Notes: generated from the sequence alone by a model not told the origin. 64,000 bases of DNA from an uncultured Gammaproteobacteria bacterium (GCA_905479075.1 CAJQLA010000012.1:62001-126000), one strand, 5' to 3'. Counted from the stretch's first letter, positions 30,055 through 39,550 are shown. Numbers and translations are program-made.

Positions 30055-32592
30055 ATGAGCAATAAACAAACATTGGTCGTTATTGGTAACGGTATGGTGG
30101 GTCAATACTTCTTAGCCAATTTAATGAGCAGCGATATTTGCGATCATTATCAAGTCGTTACTTTCTGTGAAGAACCTATCCCTGCTTATGATCGTGTTCA
30201 CCTAAGTGAGTATTTTTCGGGTAAAACAGCTGAGGATTTATCGTTAGTCGCTCCAGGGTTTTTTGAAGAAAATAACATTACTATACATATGGCAGATAAG
30301 GCGATTTCTATAGATAGTGATAGCAAAATAGTTAAATCTGAAAAAGGCTTAGAAATAGCCTATGACAAGCTAGTGCTAGCAACGGGTTCAAAAGCCTTTG
30401 TTCCTCCTATCCGTGGACATGATCGTGACCAGTGTATTCCTTATCGAACTATTGCAGATCTTGATGGGATGCTTGCAGCAGCAAAGGAATCAAAAGTGGG
30501 TGCTGTAGTCGGTGGTGGCTTATTAGGGCTTGAAGCAGCAAAAGCGTTGCAAGACCTCAATTTAGAAACTCATGTAGTTCAGTTTGGTCCACGCTTGATG
30601 TCAGCCCAATTAGATGACGGCGGTGCAGGCATGCTCAAGCAAAAAATTGAAGATTTGGGTGTGACGGTTCATACCAATAAAAACACCATAGAGATAGTGG
30701 ACGGTGAGCATTGTAAGCATAAAATGGTTTTCGCAGATGGCACGGAATTAGAAACGGATTTGGTGTTGTATTCTGCAGGTATCCGTCCAAGAGATGAAAT
30801 TTCCACGACATGTGGTTTAAAGATAGCAGAGCGAGGTGGTACTGTTATTGATAATCATTGCATGACATCAGACAAAGATATTTATGCCATTGGTGAATGT
30901 GCCTCATGGAATGAGCAAATATTTGGTTTAGTAGCGCCGGGTTATGCCATGGCCCGTACTGTTATTGATCATTTATCAGAAGGGGAGCTGACATTCACCG
31001 GCGCCGATATGAGCACCAAACTAAAATTGAATGGTGTCGATGTCGCTAGTATAGGTGACCCCCATGCAACCACGCCGGGCTCTTTAGTCTACACCTATCA
31101 AAATGGTGTTGATGAAGTTTATAAGCGTCTTGTTGTTAGCCAAGACAAAAAACATTTACTGGGTGCTGTGTTGGTCGGTGATGCGTCAGGTTACCCAACA
31201 TTGTCGCAATATTATTTAAATGGTATTGAGCTACCGGAAAACCCGGATTCACTGATATTACCTTCTCGTTCTGATGAATCTGTCGGCTTAGGGCCTGATG
31301 CCTTACCGATGTCAGCACAAGTCTGTTCGTGTTATGACGTGTCGAAAGGTGATATTTGTAATTCAATAGAAAATGGTAATACCAGTTTAGCTGCTCTTAA
31401 ATCGGATACTGAGGCGGGAACAGGCTGTGGCGGTTGTGTGGCTTTATTAAAATCTGTTTTAGATTGTGAATTAGAAAAAGCGGGTATAGAAGTGAACACC
31501 GATATTTGTGAACATTTCCCTTATACACGTCAAGATTTATATAACTTAGTAATGGTCGAAGAGATCAAAACGTTTAATGAATTGATTAAAAGCCATGGAC
31601 GCGGTAGAGGTTGTGAGATTTGCCGTCAAGCCGTAGGTTCAATCTTGGCATCTCATTGGAATGAGTATGTTCTTAAAGATCAGCATTTAGGCCTGCAAGA
31701 TACCAATGATACTTTTCTAGCCAATATGCAAAAAGATGGGACTTATTCTGTCGTACCAAGAATGACGGGTGGGGAAGTAACACCAGATGGTTTGATAGCA
31801 ATAGGTCAGATAGCTAAAGAGTATGCTCTTTATACCAAAGTGACAGGTGGTCAACGGGTTGATTTATTCGGTGCCCGTGTCGATCAATTGCCATTAATCT
31901 GGAAGGGTCTTATTGATGCTGGCTTCGAGAGTGGTCATGCCTATGGTAAATCATTAAGAACAGTTAAATCATGTGTCGGTAGCACTTGGTGCCGTTTTGG
32001 TGTTGATGACAGCGTTGGTTTGGCAGTTGAGTTGGAAAACCGATATAAGGGCTTGAGAGCACCACATAAGATTAAGTTTGCGGTATCGGGTTGTACACGT
32101 GAATGTGCCGAAGCACAGAGTAAAGATATTGGTGTGATCGCCACAGAAGGCGGATGGAATTTATATGTCTGTGGTAATGGTGGGATGAAGCCGAGACATG
32201 GTGATTTATTTGCAACGAATCTTGATAAAGAAACACTGATTAAGTATATCGATAGAGTTTTAACATTCTATGTCCGGACTGCTGACCGAATGCAGCGTAC
32301 ATCTGTTTGGATGGAAAATATGGAAGGAGGTTTAGATTATCTACGTTCAGTTGTTATCGATGATAAATTGGGTGTTTGTGAACAGTTAGAAGACCAAATG
32401 GAACGTGTTGTCGAAACTTACCAATGCGAATGGAAAACAACGATTGAAGATGAGAGAAAACTAAAACGTTTCCGTACTTTTGTTAATAGCGATAAGCACG
32501 ATGAAAATATCATTTTTGTTGAAGAACGTGGTCAAGTGAGACCCGCTAATATGGAAGAGCGTGAACATCTTAAACTAGCGGAGATGGCATGA
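30055..32592 (+). CDS. nirB: Assimilatory NAD(P)H nitrite reductase, large subunit
   Basis: An 845-residue cytoplasmic enzyme reducing nitrite to ammonium with six electrons. Domains in order are an FAD/NAD-binding module (LVVIGNGMVGQYF at the N-terminus; GAVVGGGLLGLEAAK), a BFD-like [2Fe-2S] domain near 424-475 (CSCYDVSKGDIC ... GTGCGGC), then sulfite/nitrite reductase half-domains with siroheme-4Fe4S cysteines (GSTWCRFG, SGCTRECAEAQSKD, about 640-690). The start at 30055 is supported by GAGG five bases upstream. nirD overlaps its stop. Confidence 0.95.
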   Translation: MSNKQTLVVIGNGMVGQYFLANLMSSDICDHYQVVTFCEEPIPAYDRVHLSEYFSGKTAEDLSLVAPGFFEENNITIHMADKAISIDSDSKIVKSEKGLEIAYDKLVLATGSKAFVPPIRGHDRDQCIPYRTIADLDGMLAAAKESKVGAVVGGGLLGLEAAKALQDLNLETHVVQFGPRLMSAQLDDGGAGMLKQKIEDLGVTVHTNKNTIEIVDGEHCKHKMVFADGTELETDLVLYSAGIRPRDEISTTCGLKIAERGGTVIDNHCMTSDKDIYAIGECASWNEQIFGLVAPGYAMARTVIDHLSEGELTFTGADMSTKLKLNGVDVASIGDPHATTPGSLVYTYQNGVDEVYKRLVVSQDKKHLLGAVLVGDASGYPTLSQYYLNGIELPENPDSLILPSRSDESVGLGPDALPMSAQVCSCYDVSKGDICNSIENGNTSLAALKSDTEAGTGCGGCVALLKSVLDCELEKAGIEVNTDICEHFPYTRQDLYNLVMVEEIKTFNELIKSHGRGRGCEICRQAVGSILASHWNEYVLKDQHLGLQDTNDTFLANMQKDGTYSVVPRMTGGEVTPDGLIAIGQIAKEYALYTKVTGGQRVDLFGARVDQLPLIWKGLIDAGFESGHAYGKSLRTVKSCVGSTWCRFGVDDSVGLAVELENRYKGLRAPHKIKFAVSGCTRECAEAQSKDIGVIATEGGWNLYVCGNGGMKPRHGDLFATNLDKETLIKYIDRVLTFYVRTADRMQRTSVWMENMEGGLDYLRSVVIDDKLGVCEQLEDQMERVVETYQCEWKTTIEDERKLKRFRTFVNSDKHDENIIFVEERGQVRPANMEEREHLKLAEMA

Positions 32593-32933
32593 TGAGTCAG
32601 TGGGTGGATATTTGTAATGTGAGTGATCTACAACCAGACTCTGGTGTTTGTGCACTCGTTGACGAGACGCAAGTGGCTATTTTTTATTTAGCTGAAGATG
32701 AGCTTGTTTATGCTATAGATAATTATGACCCCTTTGGGAAAGTACACGTGCTTTCTAGAGGGATGATTGGTGATATCAAGGGAGAGCCAATGGTGGCATC
32801 GCCGTTATATAAACAACACTTCAATTTGAAAACAGGACTATGTTTGGAAGACGAAACGGTACAAGTTCCAGCTTACGGTGCAAGGATTAATGGCGAGCGT
32901 GTTGAAATTAATTTATCCGGAGCAGGTCAATGA
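32589..32933 (+). CDS. nirD: Nitrite reductase small subunit
   Basis: A 114-residue Rieske-fold protein that partners NirB. WVDICNVSDLQPDSGVCALV and AIDNYDPFGKVHVLSRGMIGD follow the NirD pattern. The Rieske cluster Cys/His ligands are absent, as is normal for NirD. The ATG at 32589 overlaps the nirB stop (a second ATG is at 32592), and its own stop overlaps the next gene by four bases. Confidence 0.92.
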   Translation: MMSQWVDICNVSDLQPDSGVCALVDETQVAIFYLAEDELVYAIDNYDPFGKVHVLSRGMIGDIKGEPMVASPLYKQHFNLKTGLCLEDETVQVPAYGARINGERVEINLSGAGQ

Positions 32934-33844
32934 GTCAGAATTACTACATTACTGATGTGTTTACCAATAAAGTTTTTTCAGGTGCTCAAATTGCGGTTTT
33001 TCCAGATGCCGATAATTTGTCAGATGAAATGATGACGGCTATTGCTAGTGAGATGAATTTGTCAGAGACCGTGTTTGTTTCTAAGCAGGGCAAAAATGAA
33101 TATGAACGTACAATGCGGGTATTTTCGCCATTAGGAGAGATTGAGTTTTCAGGACATCCAGTTATTGCAACAGGGTTTGTTTTACTAGAGTCAGGTGCTG
33201 TAAAGCCAACAGGAACAAATACTAAACTTAGCCTGCAACAAAAGAAAGGTGCAGTTGAAGTTAATGTGACAACGTCAGAGCAAGGCAAAGCGGAGTTTGT
33301 ACAGTTTTCTAGCAAAGTCTCATCAGTCATTGATCGTTTCACGCCTTTAGATGGTGAACTTGCTGATTTTTTATCGATTACACCTGCAGAATTAGATCAT
33401 AAAAAGTACAGCACGAGATTGGTCTCTTGTGGTTTCCCTTATCTCATTGTGCCTGTTTGGAATTACGAATCTGTTAGGAATGCCAGATTTAATCTGGCAG
33501 CCTGGAGTCAATCTGCGGCACCTCAAACTGCAGCACAAGAAATTTTATTATTCTCCCCTAAAACACCATTTCAGGATGCTAACTTCAATGCCCGGTTATT
33601 GGGCCCGAACATAGGGTTAAGAGAAGACCCACCAGTGGGTACGGCTATGCCGGCGTTTGCCAGTTATTTATGTTCATTTGATTTCACACAACAAGGGACG
33701 CATACCTTTGCTGTCGATCGGGGTGATGAAGAACGTCGACGTAGTGTCATTAATATAGAAATGGATAATAAGCCTGGAACGGAATTGGCTTTGCGTATAG
33801 GTGGAGAAGCCGTGATAGTAGCTCAAGGACAAATGTATCTTTAA
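32930..33844 (+). CDS. PhzF-family isomerase
   Basis: A 304-residue protein of the PhzF/diaminopimelate-epimerase-like fold. YYITDVFTNKVFSGAQIAVFPDA is the family N-terminus, with MNLSETVFV (containing the conserved catalytic Glu) and FSPLGEIEFSGHPVIAT. Some members isomerise phenazine precursors; most have no known substrate. It overlaps nirD by four bases and is followed by nasB 28 bases later, so it is embedded in the nitrate-reduction operon. Its role there is unknown. Confidence 0.85.
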   Translation: MSQNYYITDVFTNKVFSGAQIAVFPDADNLSDEMMTAIASEMNLSETVFVSKQGKNEYERTMRVFSPLGEIEFSGHPVIATGFVLLESGAVKPTGTNTKLSLQQKKGAVEVNVTTSEQGKAEFVQFSSKVSSVIDRFTPLDGELADFLSITPAELDHKKYSTRLVSCGFPYLIVPVWNYESVRNARFNLAAWSQSAAPQTAAQEILLFSPKTPFQDANFNARLLGPNIGLREDPPVGTAMPAFASYLCSFDFTQQGTHTFAVDRGDEERRRSVINIEMDNKPGTELALRIGGEAVIVAQGQMYL

Positions 33845-33872
33845 ATATTTTGTTATTTAAAGATAAGTCGAA

Positions 33873-35102
33873 ATGATGAGAGAAAAGTTAGTTCTGATAG
33901 GCAATGGTATGGCGGGGATGCGTACTATTGATGAATTACTGAAGTTAGCACCAGATAAATATGATATTACCGTCTTTGGTGCTGAACCTTATGGAAATTA
34001 CAATCGTATTATGTTATCTCCTGTCCTTGCTGGTGATATGACGATTGATGACATTATGACGCATGATGTGCAGTGGTATCAGGATAATGACATCACTTTA
34101 TATAGTGATACAACGGTGACTAAGATAAACAGAGCCCGCCGAACGATAACGACTGATTCAGCACTTGAACTTGAGTATGACAAGCTTCTTTTAGCCACGG
34201 GCTCAAACCCAGTAAATTTACAGATTCCCGGTCATGATTTAGAGGGTGTTATTAGTTTTAGAGATATTGAAGACGTTAATGTTATGTTGGAAACCGCTAA
34301 AACGCATAAAAAAGCGGTTGTGATTGGTGGCGGTTTATTAGGCCTAGAAGCAGCCAACGGCCTAATGTTGCAAGGTATGGACGTAACAGTGGTTCATCGA
34401 AGCGGCACGTTAATGAATCAACAGTTGGATAATACAGCATCTGAGCTGATGCGTTATGAGCTCGAAGCCAAAGGCTTAAAATTTTTAATGTCGCATTCAA
34501 CAGAAGGCTTGCTTGGGAAAAACCGAGTTGAAAAAATTCGTTTTCAGAATGGCTCCGAAATAGAGGCAGATTTAGTCGTGATGGCAATTGGTGTTAAACC
34601 TAATATGGAATTAGCACACCTATCTGGATTGCAATGTGATCGCGGCGTACTTGTCGATGATACTTTACAAACATTCACACCTAATATTTATGCTGTGGGT
34701 GAATGTGTGCAACATCGTTCTCAAACCTTTGGGTTAGTTGCACCGCTATATGAGCAAGCAAAAGTATGTGCTAATCATTTGGCAGAACATGGAATCGCAA
34801 TTTATCTGACAGCAACCACAGCGACGCAACTTAAAGTCACAGGAATTAATTTATTTTCTGCAGGTGATTTTAAGGGTGATGAAACAACGGAAACGCTTGT
34901 CTATAAAGATCCTGCCAAGTTTATCTATAAAAAGTTAACTATTAAAGACGACCATATCTTAGGTGTTGTTTTATATGGAGATACATCAGATGGTAATTGG
35001 TATTTTTCAATGTTAACTGAACAAGATGATATCAGTGCTATTAGAAATGAAATGTTATTTGGTCAGCAGTATATAGAACCTGTTGAAGGGATATCTCCCT
35101 AA
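33873..35102 (+). CDS. nasB: NAD(P)H-dependent FAD subunit of assimilatory nitrate reductase
   Basis: A 409-residue flavoprotein of the pyridine-nucleotide-disulfide oxidoreductase class. GNGMAGMRTIDELL is the FAD-binding fold, VVIGGGLLGLEAANG the NAD-binding fold, and IYAVGECVQHRSQTFGLVAPLYEQAK the second FAD contact. It is closely similar in plan to the N-terminal half of NirB. It probably passes electrons from NAD(P)H to NasA. Its TAA overlaps the nasA ATG by one base. The Bacillus symbol nasB is used; Klebsiella calls the counterpart nasC. Confidence 0.82.
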   Translation: MMREKLVLIGNGMAGMRTIDELLKLAPDKYDITVFGAEPYGNYNRIMLSPVLAGDMTIDDIMTHDVQWYQDNDITLYSDTTVTKINRARRTITTDSALELEYDKLLLATGSNPVNLQIPGHDLEGVISFRDIEDVNVMLETAKTHKKAVVIGGGLLGLEAANGLMLQGMDVTVVHRSGTLMNQQLDNTASELMRYELEAKGLKFLMSHSTEGLLGKNRVEKIRFQNGSEIEADLVVMAIGVKPNMELAHLSGLQCDRGVLVDDTLQTFTPNIYAVGECVQHRSQTFGLVAPLYEQAKVCANHLAEHGIAIYLTATTATQLKVTGINLFSAGDFKGDETTETLVYKDPAKFIYKKLTIKDDHILGVVLYGDTSDGNWYFSMLTEQDDISAIRNEMLFGQQYIEPVEGISP

Positions 35103-37777
35103 TGAGTAGTGCCAAAATAACTAAAACAACGTGTCCTTACTGTGGGGTAGGGTGCGGTGTAGAAGTAAGCCAAAAAAGTGATGGCACAGTGAGTGTTCAA
35201 GGTGATCCTCAACATCCTGCCAATTTCGGTAGGCTTTGTTCAAAAGGATCTGCATTGGCAGACACGATTGCACTCGAGAACCGTTTATTGCATCCATCAG
35301 TGGCTGGAAAGCAAGCAAGTTGGGATGAAGCATTAGCAGCAGTGAGTGATGGCTTTAGCAAGGTGATTAAGGAGCATGGCCCTGATGCAGTCGCTTTTTA
35401 TGTTTCAGGACAGTTATTGACAGAAGACTATTATGTCGCCAATAAGTTGATGAAGGGCTTCATTGGCAGTGCCAATATCGATACTAATTCCAGACTATGT
35501 ATGTCTTCTGCTGTTGCAGGTTACAAACGTGCTTTTGGTGTTGATGCTGTTCCTTGCAACTATGATGATCTAGAACAAGCTGATTTACTTGTTATTACAG
35601 GCTCAAATTTAGCATGGTGTCATCCTATTGTTTTCCAACGAATTGTTCAGGCGAAAGAACAACGACCCAATATGAAGGTGGTCGTAATTGACCCGAGACA
35701 AACGGCGACGTGTGATATTGCCGATCTACATCTAGCTCTAAAGCCAGGGAGCGATGCGGTTTTATTTAACGGTTTGTTAGCTCATTTATCTGATAAGGGT
35801 TATTTGGATGATGAATTTTTAGAGCATCATGTCGACGGTGCTGAGCAAGCTATTAGGGCAGCTATAGAATCAACGGGGGATATAGAGAGTCTTGCCGAAC
35901 AATGTGGTTTAACTCAGAAAGAACTTAATTGTTTTTTTGACTGGTTTGCAGATACAGAGAAAGTCGTGACCTTATATTCTCAGGGGGTTAATCAGTCATC
36001 ATCGGGCACAGATAAATCGAATGGTATTATTAATTGTCATTTAGCAACAGGGCGTTTAGGTAAGTCAGCAATGGGCCCGTTTTCGATCACGGGACAGCCC
36101 AATGCAATGGGGGGGCGTGAGGTGGGTGGATTGAGTAATCAATTAGCGGCTCATATGGAATTGGATAATCCTAAACACCAACAAATTGTTTCTGACTTTT
36201 GGCAAACGGATAATTTAGCACTCACGGCTGGTGCTAAAGCGGTTGATATGTTCGACGATATAGCCTCTGGAAAGATTAAAGCAATTTGGGTGATGGCAAC
36301 AAATCCAGTGGTCAGTATGCCCAATGCTAACCATGTATTGTCTGCACTTCAGCAATGTGAATTGGTTGTTGTTTCTGATTGTGAAGCCCAAACAGATACC
36401 ATAGCTTGTGCCGATGTTTTATTGCCTGCATTAGCATGGGGTGAAAAATCAGGCACAGTGACCAATTCTGAACGAAGAATATCGCGGCAACGTGCTTTTT
36501 TACCTCCTGCTGGAGAAGCTAAACCTGATTGGTGGATTATTAGCCAAGTCGCGAAAAGAATGGGCTTTTCTGATGCCTTTCCTTATCAAAATAGCAACGA
36601 TATTTTCTGTGAGCATGCTGCATTATCCGGTTATGAAAACAATGGCAGTAGAGATTTTGATATCAGTCTATTTAGCAATATTACCGACATTGATTATGAT
36701 GTTTTAAAACCAATACAGTGGCCAGCTACTGCAATAGCTGATAAAGGAACTGAACGACTGTTTACTGATAAGAAATTTTTCACTAAAACGGGACGTGCTC
36801 AGATGATTGCTATTGTTCCAAGACCTCATGTAAACCAAGTCAGTGAAAGCTATCCTTTATTATTAAATACTGGGCGAGTGCGAGATCAATGGCATACGAT
36901 GACAAGAACAGCCCGTAGTGCAAAGTTGAATGCACATATTGCTGAGCCTTTAGTTGAAGTACATCCCGAAGATGCCGACAAACTGTCCCTTCAACAAGGC
37001 GATTTGGCTAAGATAAAAAGTGATAGAGGACAGGTCTTGGCACGTGTACAAATAACGGGCTCACAAAATAAAGGTAATGTTTTTATTCCTATCCATTGGA
37101 ATGGCCAATTCGCTTCATTGGCAAAAGTGGGAACCTTAATCGCGCCAGAAGTGGACCCTATTTCTGGTCAACCAGAATTTAAACAAACACCGGTATCACT
37201 CGAACCTTTTAAAGCTAAATGGTATGGGTTTATTTTATCGAGACAACAAAAAGACATTGAGCCGTTACTGAGTACATCAAAACTTGATTACTGGGTCAAA
37301 ATAAAAGGCCAACAATTTTGGCGTTATGAATTAGCAGGCGAAAAAGCGCTTATTGATATAGGAAAATTAATTGAGCTTTTAACAGATCAGCTAGACGACT
37401 GTATTGAGTATCAAGATTCAGCTAATGGAGTTTACCGAGTTGCCCAACTTAGTCATGAGCAATTGCAGTTTGTTGCTATGTTTTCTCAGAATAAACACTT
37501 GCCAGCAAGAAGCTGGGTTAGTCAGCTGTTTTCTGAGCCGAACTTGGATGAGGAAATGCGTGCAGGATTACTCGCTGGAAAGCCAGGTGCTGGGGTACCT
37601 GACACGGGGCCTATAGTTTGTGCTTGTTTTGGCGTAGGAGAGAATACCCTTATCGAGAAAATCAAGAGTGGGGAAGCAACCTCTGTAGATAAAATAGGGG
37701 AGTGTCTTAAAGCGGGCACAAACTGTGGTTCATGTTTACCTGAATTGAAAAATTTGGTTCAAACCCACGGGACATAA
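35102..37777 (+). CDS. nasA: Assimilatory nitrate reductase, catalytic subunit
   Basis: An 891-residue molybdopterin enzyme reducing nitrate to nitrite in the cytoplasm. The [4Fe-4S] ligands are Cys11, Cys14, Cys18 and Cys46 (CPYCGVGCG ... LCSKGS). The molybdopterin oxidoreductase core follows, then a dinucleotide-binding domain (LLNTGRVRDQWHTMTRT), and a C-terminal BFD-like [2Fe-2S] domain from about 837 (CACFGVGENT ... GTNCGSC). There is no Tat signal. It is the last gene of the nirB operon; no terminator is visible after it. Confidence 0.96.
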   Translation: MSSAKITKTTCPYCGVGCGVEVSQKSDGTVSVQGDPQHPANFGRLCSKGSALADTIALENRLLHPSVAGKQASWDEALAAVSDGFSKVIKEHGPDAVAFYVSGQLLTEDYYVANKLMKGFIGSANIDTNSRLCMSSAVAGYKRAFGVDAVPCNYDDLEQADLLVITGSNLAWCHPIVFQRIVQAKEQRPNMKVVVIDPRQTATCDIADLHLALKPGSDAVLFNGLLAHLSDKGYLDDEFLEHHVDGAEQAIRAAIESTGDIESLAEQCGLTQKELNCFFDWFADTEKVVTLYSQGVNQSSSGTDKSNGIINCHLATGRLGKSAMGPFSITGQPNAMGGREVGGLSNQLAAHMELDNPKHQQIVSDFWQTDNLALTAGAKAVDMFDDIASGKIKAIWVMATNPVVSMPNANHVLSALQQCELVVVSDCEAQTDTIACADVLLPALAWGEKSGTVTNSERRISRQRAFLPPAGEAKPDWWIISQVAKRMGFSDAFPYQNSNDIFCEHAALSGYENNGSRDFDISLFSNITDIDYDVLKPIQWPATAIADKGTERLFTDKKFFTKTGRAQMIAIVPRPHVNQVSESYPLLLNTGRVRDQWHTMTRTARSAKLNAHIAEPLVEVHPEDADKLSLQQGDLAKIKSDRGQVLARVQITGSQNKGNVFIPIHWNGQFASLAKVGTLIAPEVDPISGQPEFKQTPVSLEPFKAKWYGFILSRQQKDIEPLLSTSKLDYWVKIKGQQFWRYELAGEKALIDIGKLIELLTDQLDDCIEYQDSANGVYRVAQLSHEQLQFVAMFSQNKHLPARSWVSQLFSEPNLDEEMRAGLLAGKPGAGVPDTGPIVCACFGVGENTLIEKIKSGEATSVDKIGECLKAGTNCGSCLPELKNLVQTHGT

Positions 37778-37890
37778 ATAGCATAGTTTTTGTGCACCGT
37801 ATGAATTGACTGAAATATGGTGGTGCACCAAAATAAACTACAATCCAAAACTTTTACAATAATTACTTCTAATACAACAACTTACAGTTT

Positions 37891-37906
37891 TGGTCTGGTA
37901 TTTGCT
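37891..37906 (+). promoter_or_regulatory. Sigma-54 promoter of the porin gene
   Basis: TGGTCTGGTATTTGCT has the GG-N10-GC spacing and a full TTGCT -12 box. The predicted start is near 37917, three bases before the first leader stem-loop. Upstream, half-sites GTGCACC (37792-37798) and GGTGCACC (37822-37829) may be degenerate NtrC sites around -100. Confidence 0.65.
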
Positions 37907-37919
37907 TTTATTACAGGAC

Positions 37920-38006
37920 TAGCTATAAAGAAGTAGTTATAAATAAAATTTTTTGATGGTAATGGAGCCATATTTCGTGAAATGCGAGGTATGGCTTTTT
38001 GTTTTT
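37920..38006 (+). promoter_or_regulatory. ANTAR-type antitermination leader of the porin gene
   Basis: Stem-loop 1 (37920-37926 with 37933-37939) has hexaloop AAAGAA. Stem-loop 2 (37956-37960 with 37967-37971) has hexaloop AATGGA. Both have A at position 1 and G at position 4, the hallmark of ANTAR targets. A 12-bp terminator stem (37966-37977 with 37985-37996, loop TGAAATG) followed by TTTTTGTTTTT shares bases 37967-37971 with stem-loop 2, so the two exclude each other. NasT binding should favour read-through into the porin gene. Confidence 0.78.
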
Positions 38007-38019
38007 AAAGAGAGGAAGT

Positions 38020-39261
38020 ATGTCTAATATTAAAAAACCGCTGGCGATGACGATTTTAGCTTCATCATTAAGTGCTGCTTTAGTGGCTACGCCAACGTAT
38101 GCAAGTGATACGTTTTATGATGCATTAACTGGTGGTAAAATCAGTTTTTCAGCACGAGCACGCTATGAGTCTGTTGATCAAGATAATGGGTTGAAAGATG
38201 CTGATGCGCTGACTTTAAGAACCACATTCGGCTATAAGACTGGAAGTTTTCACGGCTTTACAGGCTTTGTTGAATTTGAAGATGTTTCGGAGCTGGGTTC
38301 TGATGATTACAACAGTACAACCAATGGTAATGGTACTTATTCAGTCATAGCAGATCCTGATGGAACTGAGGTGAACCAAGCTTATTTAGGCTATCAGTTT
38401 GGTGCTAATGAGATAAAGTTTGGTCGTCAAGAAATTGCTTTTAGAGGGGCGCCATTTCATCGCTTTGTAGGTAATGTTTTATGGCGTCAGAATCACCAGT
38501 CTTATGATGGCGTACGTCTCACCAGCAAGGCTTTATCTGATACAAAGCTAGAGTATGCATACATCGATGAAATCCATACAATCTTTGGAGATGATCGTAA
38601 TGCCGGGATAATCAAAGATGGTGATATTGATGTTGAAGGTCATTTATTAAGTGCACAATATTCAGGTTTACCTATCGGTACTTTGTCAGCGTATGCACAC
38701 CTAGTCGATTATAAAGATGCAGAAGCTATATCGAATAAAATAATTGGTGTGCGCTTAAATGGTGCCCAAGCCGTTACAGAAGATTTTAAAGTTATTTATA
38801 CAGCTGAATTTGCACAACAAGATGATTATAAAGATGGAACCCAAGAAGACCATGATTACATACTTGCTGAAATAGGCGGTAAGTACAAAGGTTGGTTGGC
38901 CAAATTGTCACATGAAGTACAAGAAGGTGATGGGACAACGAGCTTCAAAACGCGTTTAGGAACAAACCACGCTTATCAAGGCTGGGCAGATCAGTTTCTA
39001 GCAACACCGGCTCAAGGTTTAGAAGATACATACGTAACAGTGGTTGGTAACGTGCTAGGAGCAAAATTAGTCATGGCATATCATGATTTTGAAACCGACG
39101 AAGATAGTATTGATGCGGGTGACGAATTCGATATTCTTCTTGCTAAGAAATTTGCAAAACATTATACCGTTGGTTTGAAGTATGCAGATTATGATGCTGG
39201 AGATCTTGCTGGCAAAGTAGATACAGAAAAATTCTGGGTATTTGGCCAAGTTAATTTTTAA
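38020..39261 (+). CDS. Outer-membrane porin (alginate-export-like beta barrel), nitrate cluster
   Basis: A 413-residue protein with a signal peptide (MSNIKKPLAMTILASSLSAA..., cleavage after TYAS near residue 29), alternating amphipathic strands throughout and a terminal Phe (FGQVNF) as required for barrel assembly. FSARARYESVDQDNG and EIKFGRQEIAFRGAPFHR resemble alginate-export/Opr-type porins. ATG 38020 with AGAGGAAG just upstream is the start; an in-frame TTG at 37999 lies in the terminator T tract. Position and leader suggest nitrate or nitrite uptake across the outer membrane; substrate not shown by sequence. Confidence 0.75.
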   Translation: MSNIKKPLAMTILASSLSAALVATPTYASDTFYDALTGGKISFSARARYESVDQDNGLKDADALTLRTTFGYKTGSFHGFTGFVEFEDVSELGSDDYNSTTNGNGTYSVIADPDGTEVNQAYLGYQFGANEIKFGRQEIAFRGAPFHRFVGNVLWRQNHQSYDGVRLTSKALSDTKLEYAYIDEIHTIFGDDRNAGIIKDGDIDVEGHLLSAQYSGLPIGTLSAYAHLVDYKDAEAISNKIIGVRLNGAQAVTEDFKVIYTAEFAQQDDYKDGTQEDHDYILAEIGGKYKGWLAKLSHEVQEGDGTTSFKTRLGTNHAYQGWADQFLATPAQGLEDTYVTVVGNVLGAKLVMAYHDFETDEDSIDAGDEFDILLAKKFAKHYTVGLKYADYDAGDLAGKVDTEKFWVFGQVNF

Positions 39262-39270
39262 TTGAAAAAT

Positions 39271-39306
39271 AAAGTGCGGGGGGATTTTAGTCCCCTTGCA
39301 TTTTTA
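39271..39306 (+). terminator. Terminator after the porin gene
   Basis: A G-rich arm (GGGGGA, 39279-39284) pairs with TCCCCT (39291-39296), with flanking TGC/GCA, and TTTTT follows. It starts ten bases after the porin stop. Confidence 0.75.
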
Positions 39307-39406
39307 ATGATGCACTTAATCAGTTCGTTTTTTGATGAGCTTGTCTATATTGATGCGTAAGTCATCATTATTGATTTTTAAGTGATTGAATATAAAAATA
39401 TTTTGG

Positions 39407-39457
39407 TGGTATAACTTATGCATCGGTAGCTATAGTTATTATCACTTAGATAATAAC
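39407..39457 (+). promoter_or_regulatory. Candidate sigma-54 promoter and 5' stem-loop of nasT
   Basis: TGGTATAACTTATGCA (39407-39422) keeps GG-N10-GC but is a weaker match. A near-NtrC site GCAC-N7-GTTC lies at 39312-39326, about -113. A perfect 9-bp stem-loop (GTTATTATC, 39435-39443, with 39449-39457) begins at the predicted transcript end; it has no ANTAR hexaloop and no T tract. Confidence 0.4.
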
Positions 39458-39550
39458 AAAGCCATTTGAAAAATATAATGGACTTTGAAAAGTTGCAAAT
39501 AAACGATATTTTAATGATGAATAAAACGCTTAACTTACTGAGTAATCACG

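Noticed and set aside
37522..37719. Minus-strand open frames within nasA, dnaE, DUF255 and other genes
   Set aside because: They overlap strongly supported coding frames and show no motifs; they are shadows.
37791..37830. TGCACC...GGTGCA as a perfect NtrC site upstream of the porin
   Set aside because: The half-sites are 23 bases apart, not 5; only separate degenerate half-sites can be claimed.
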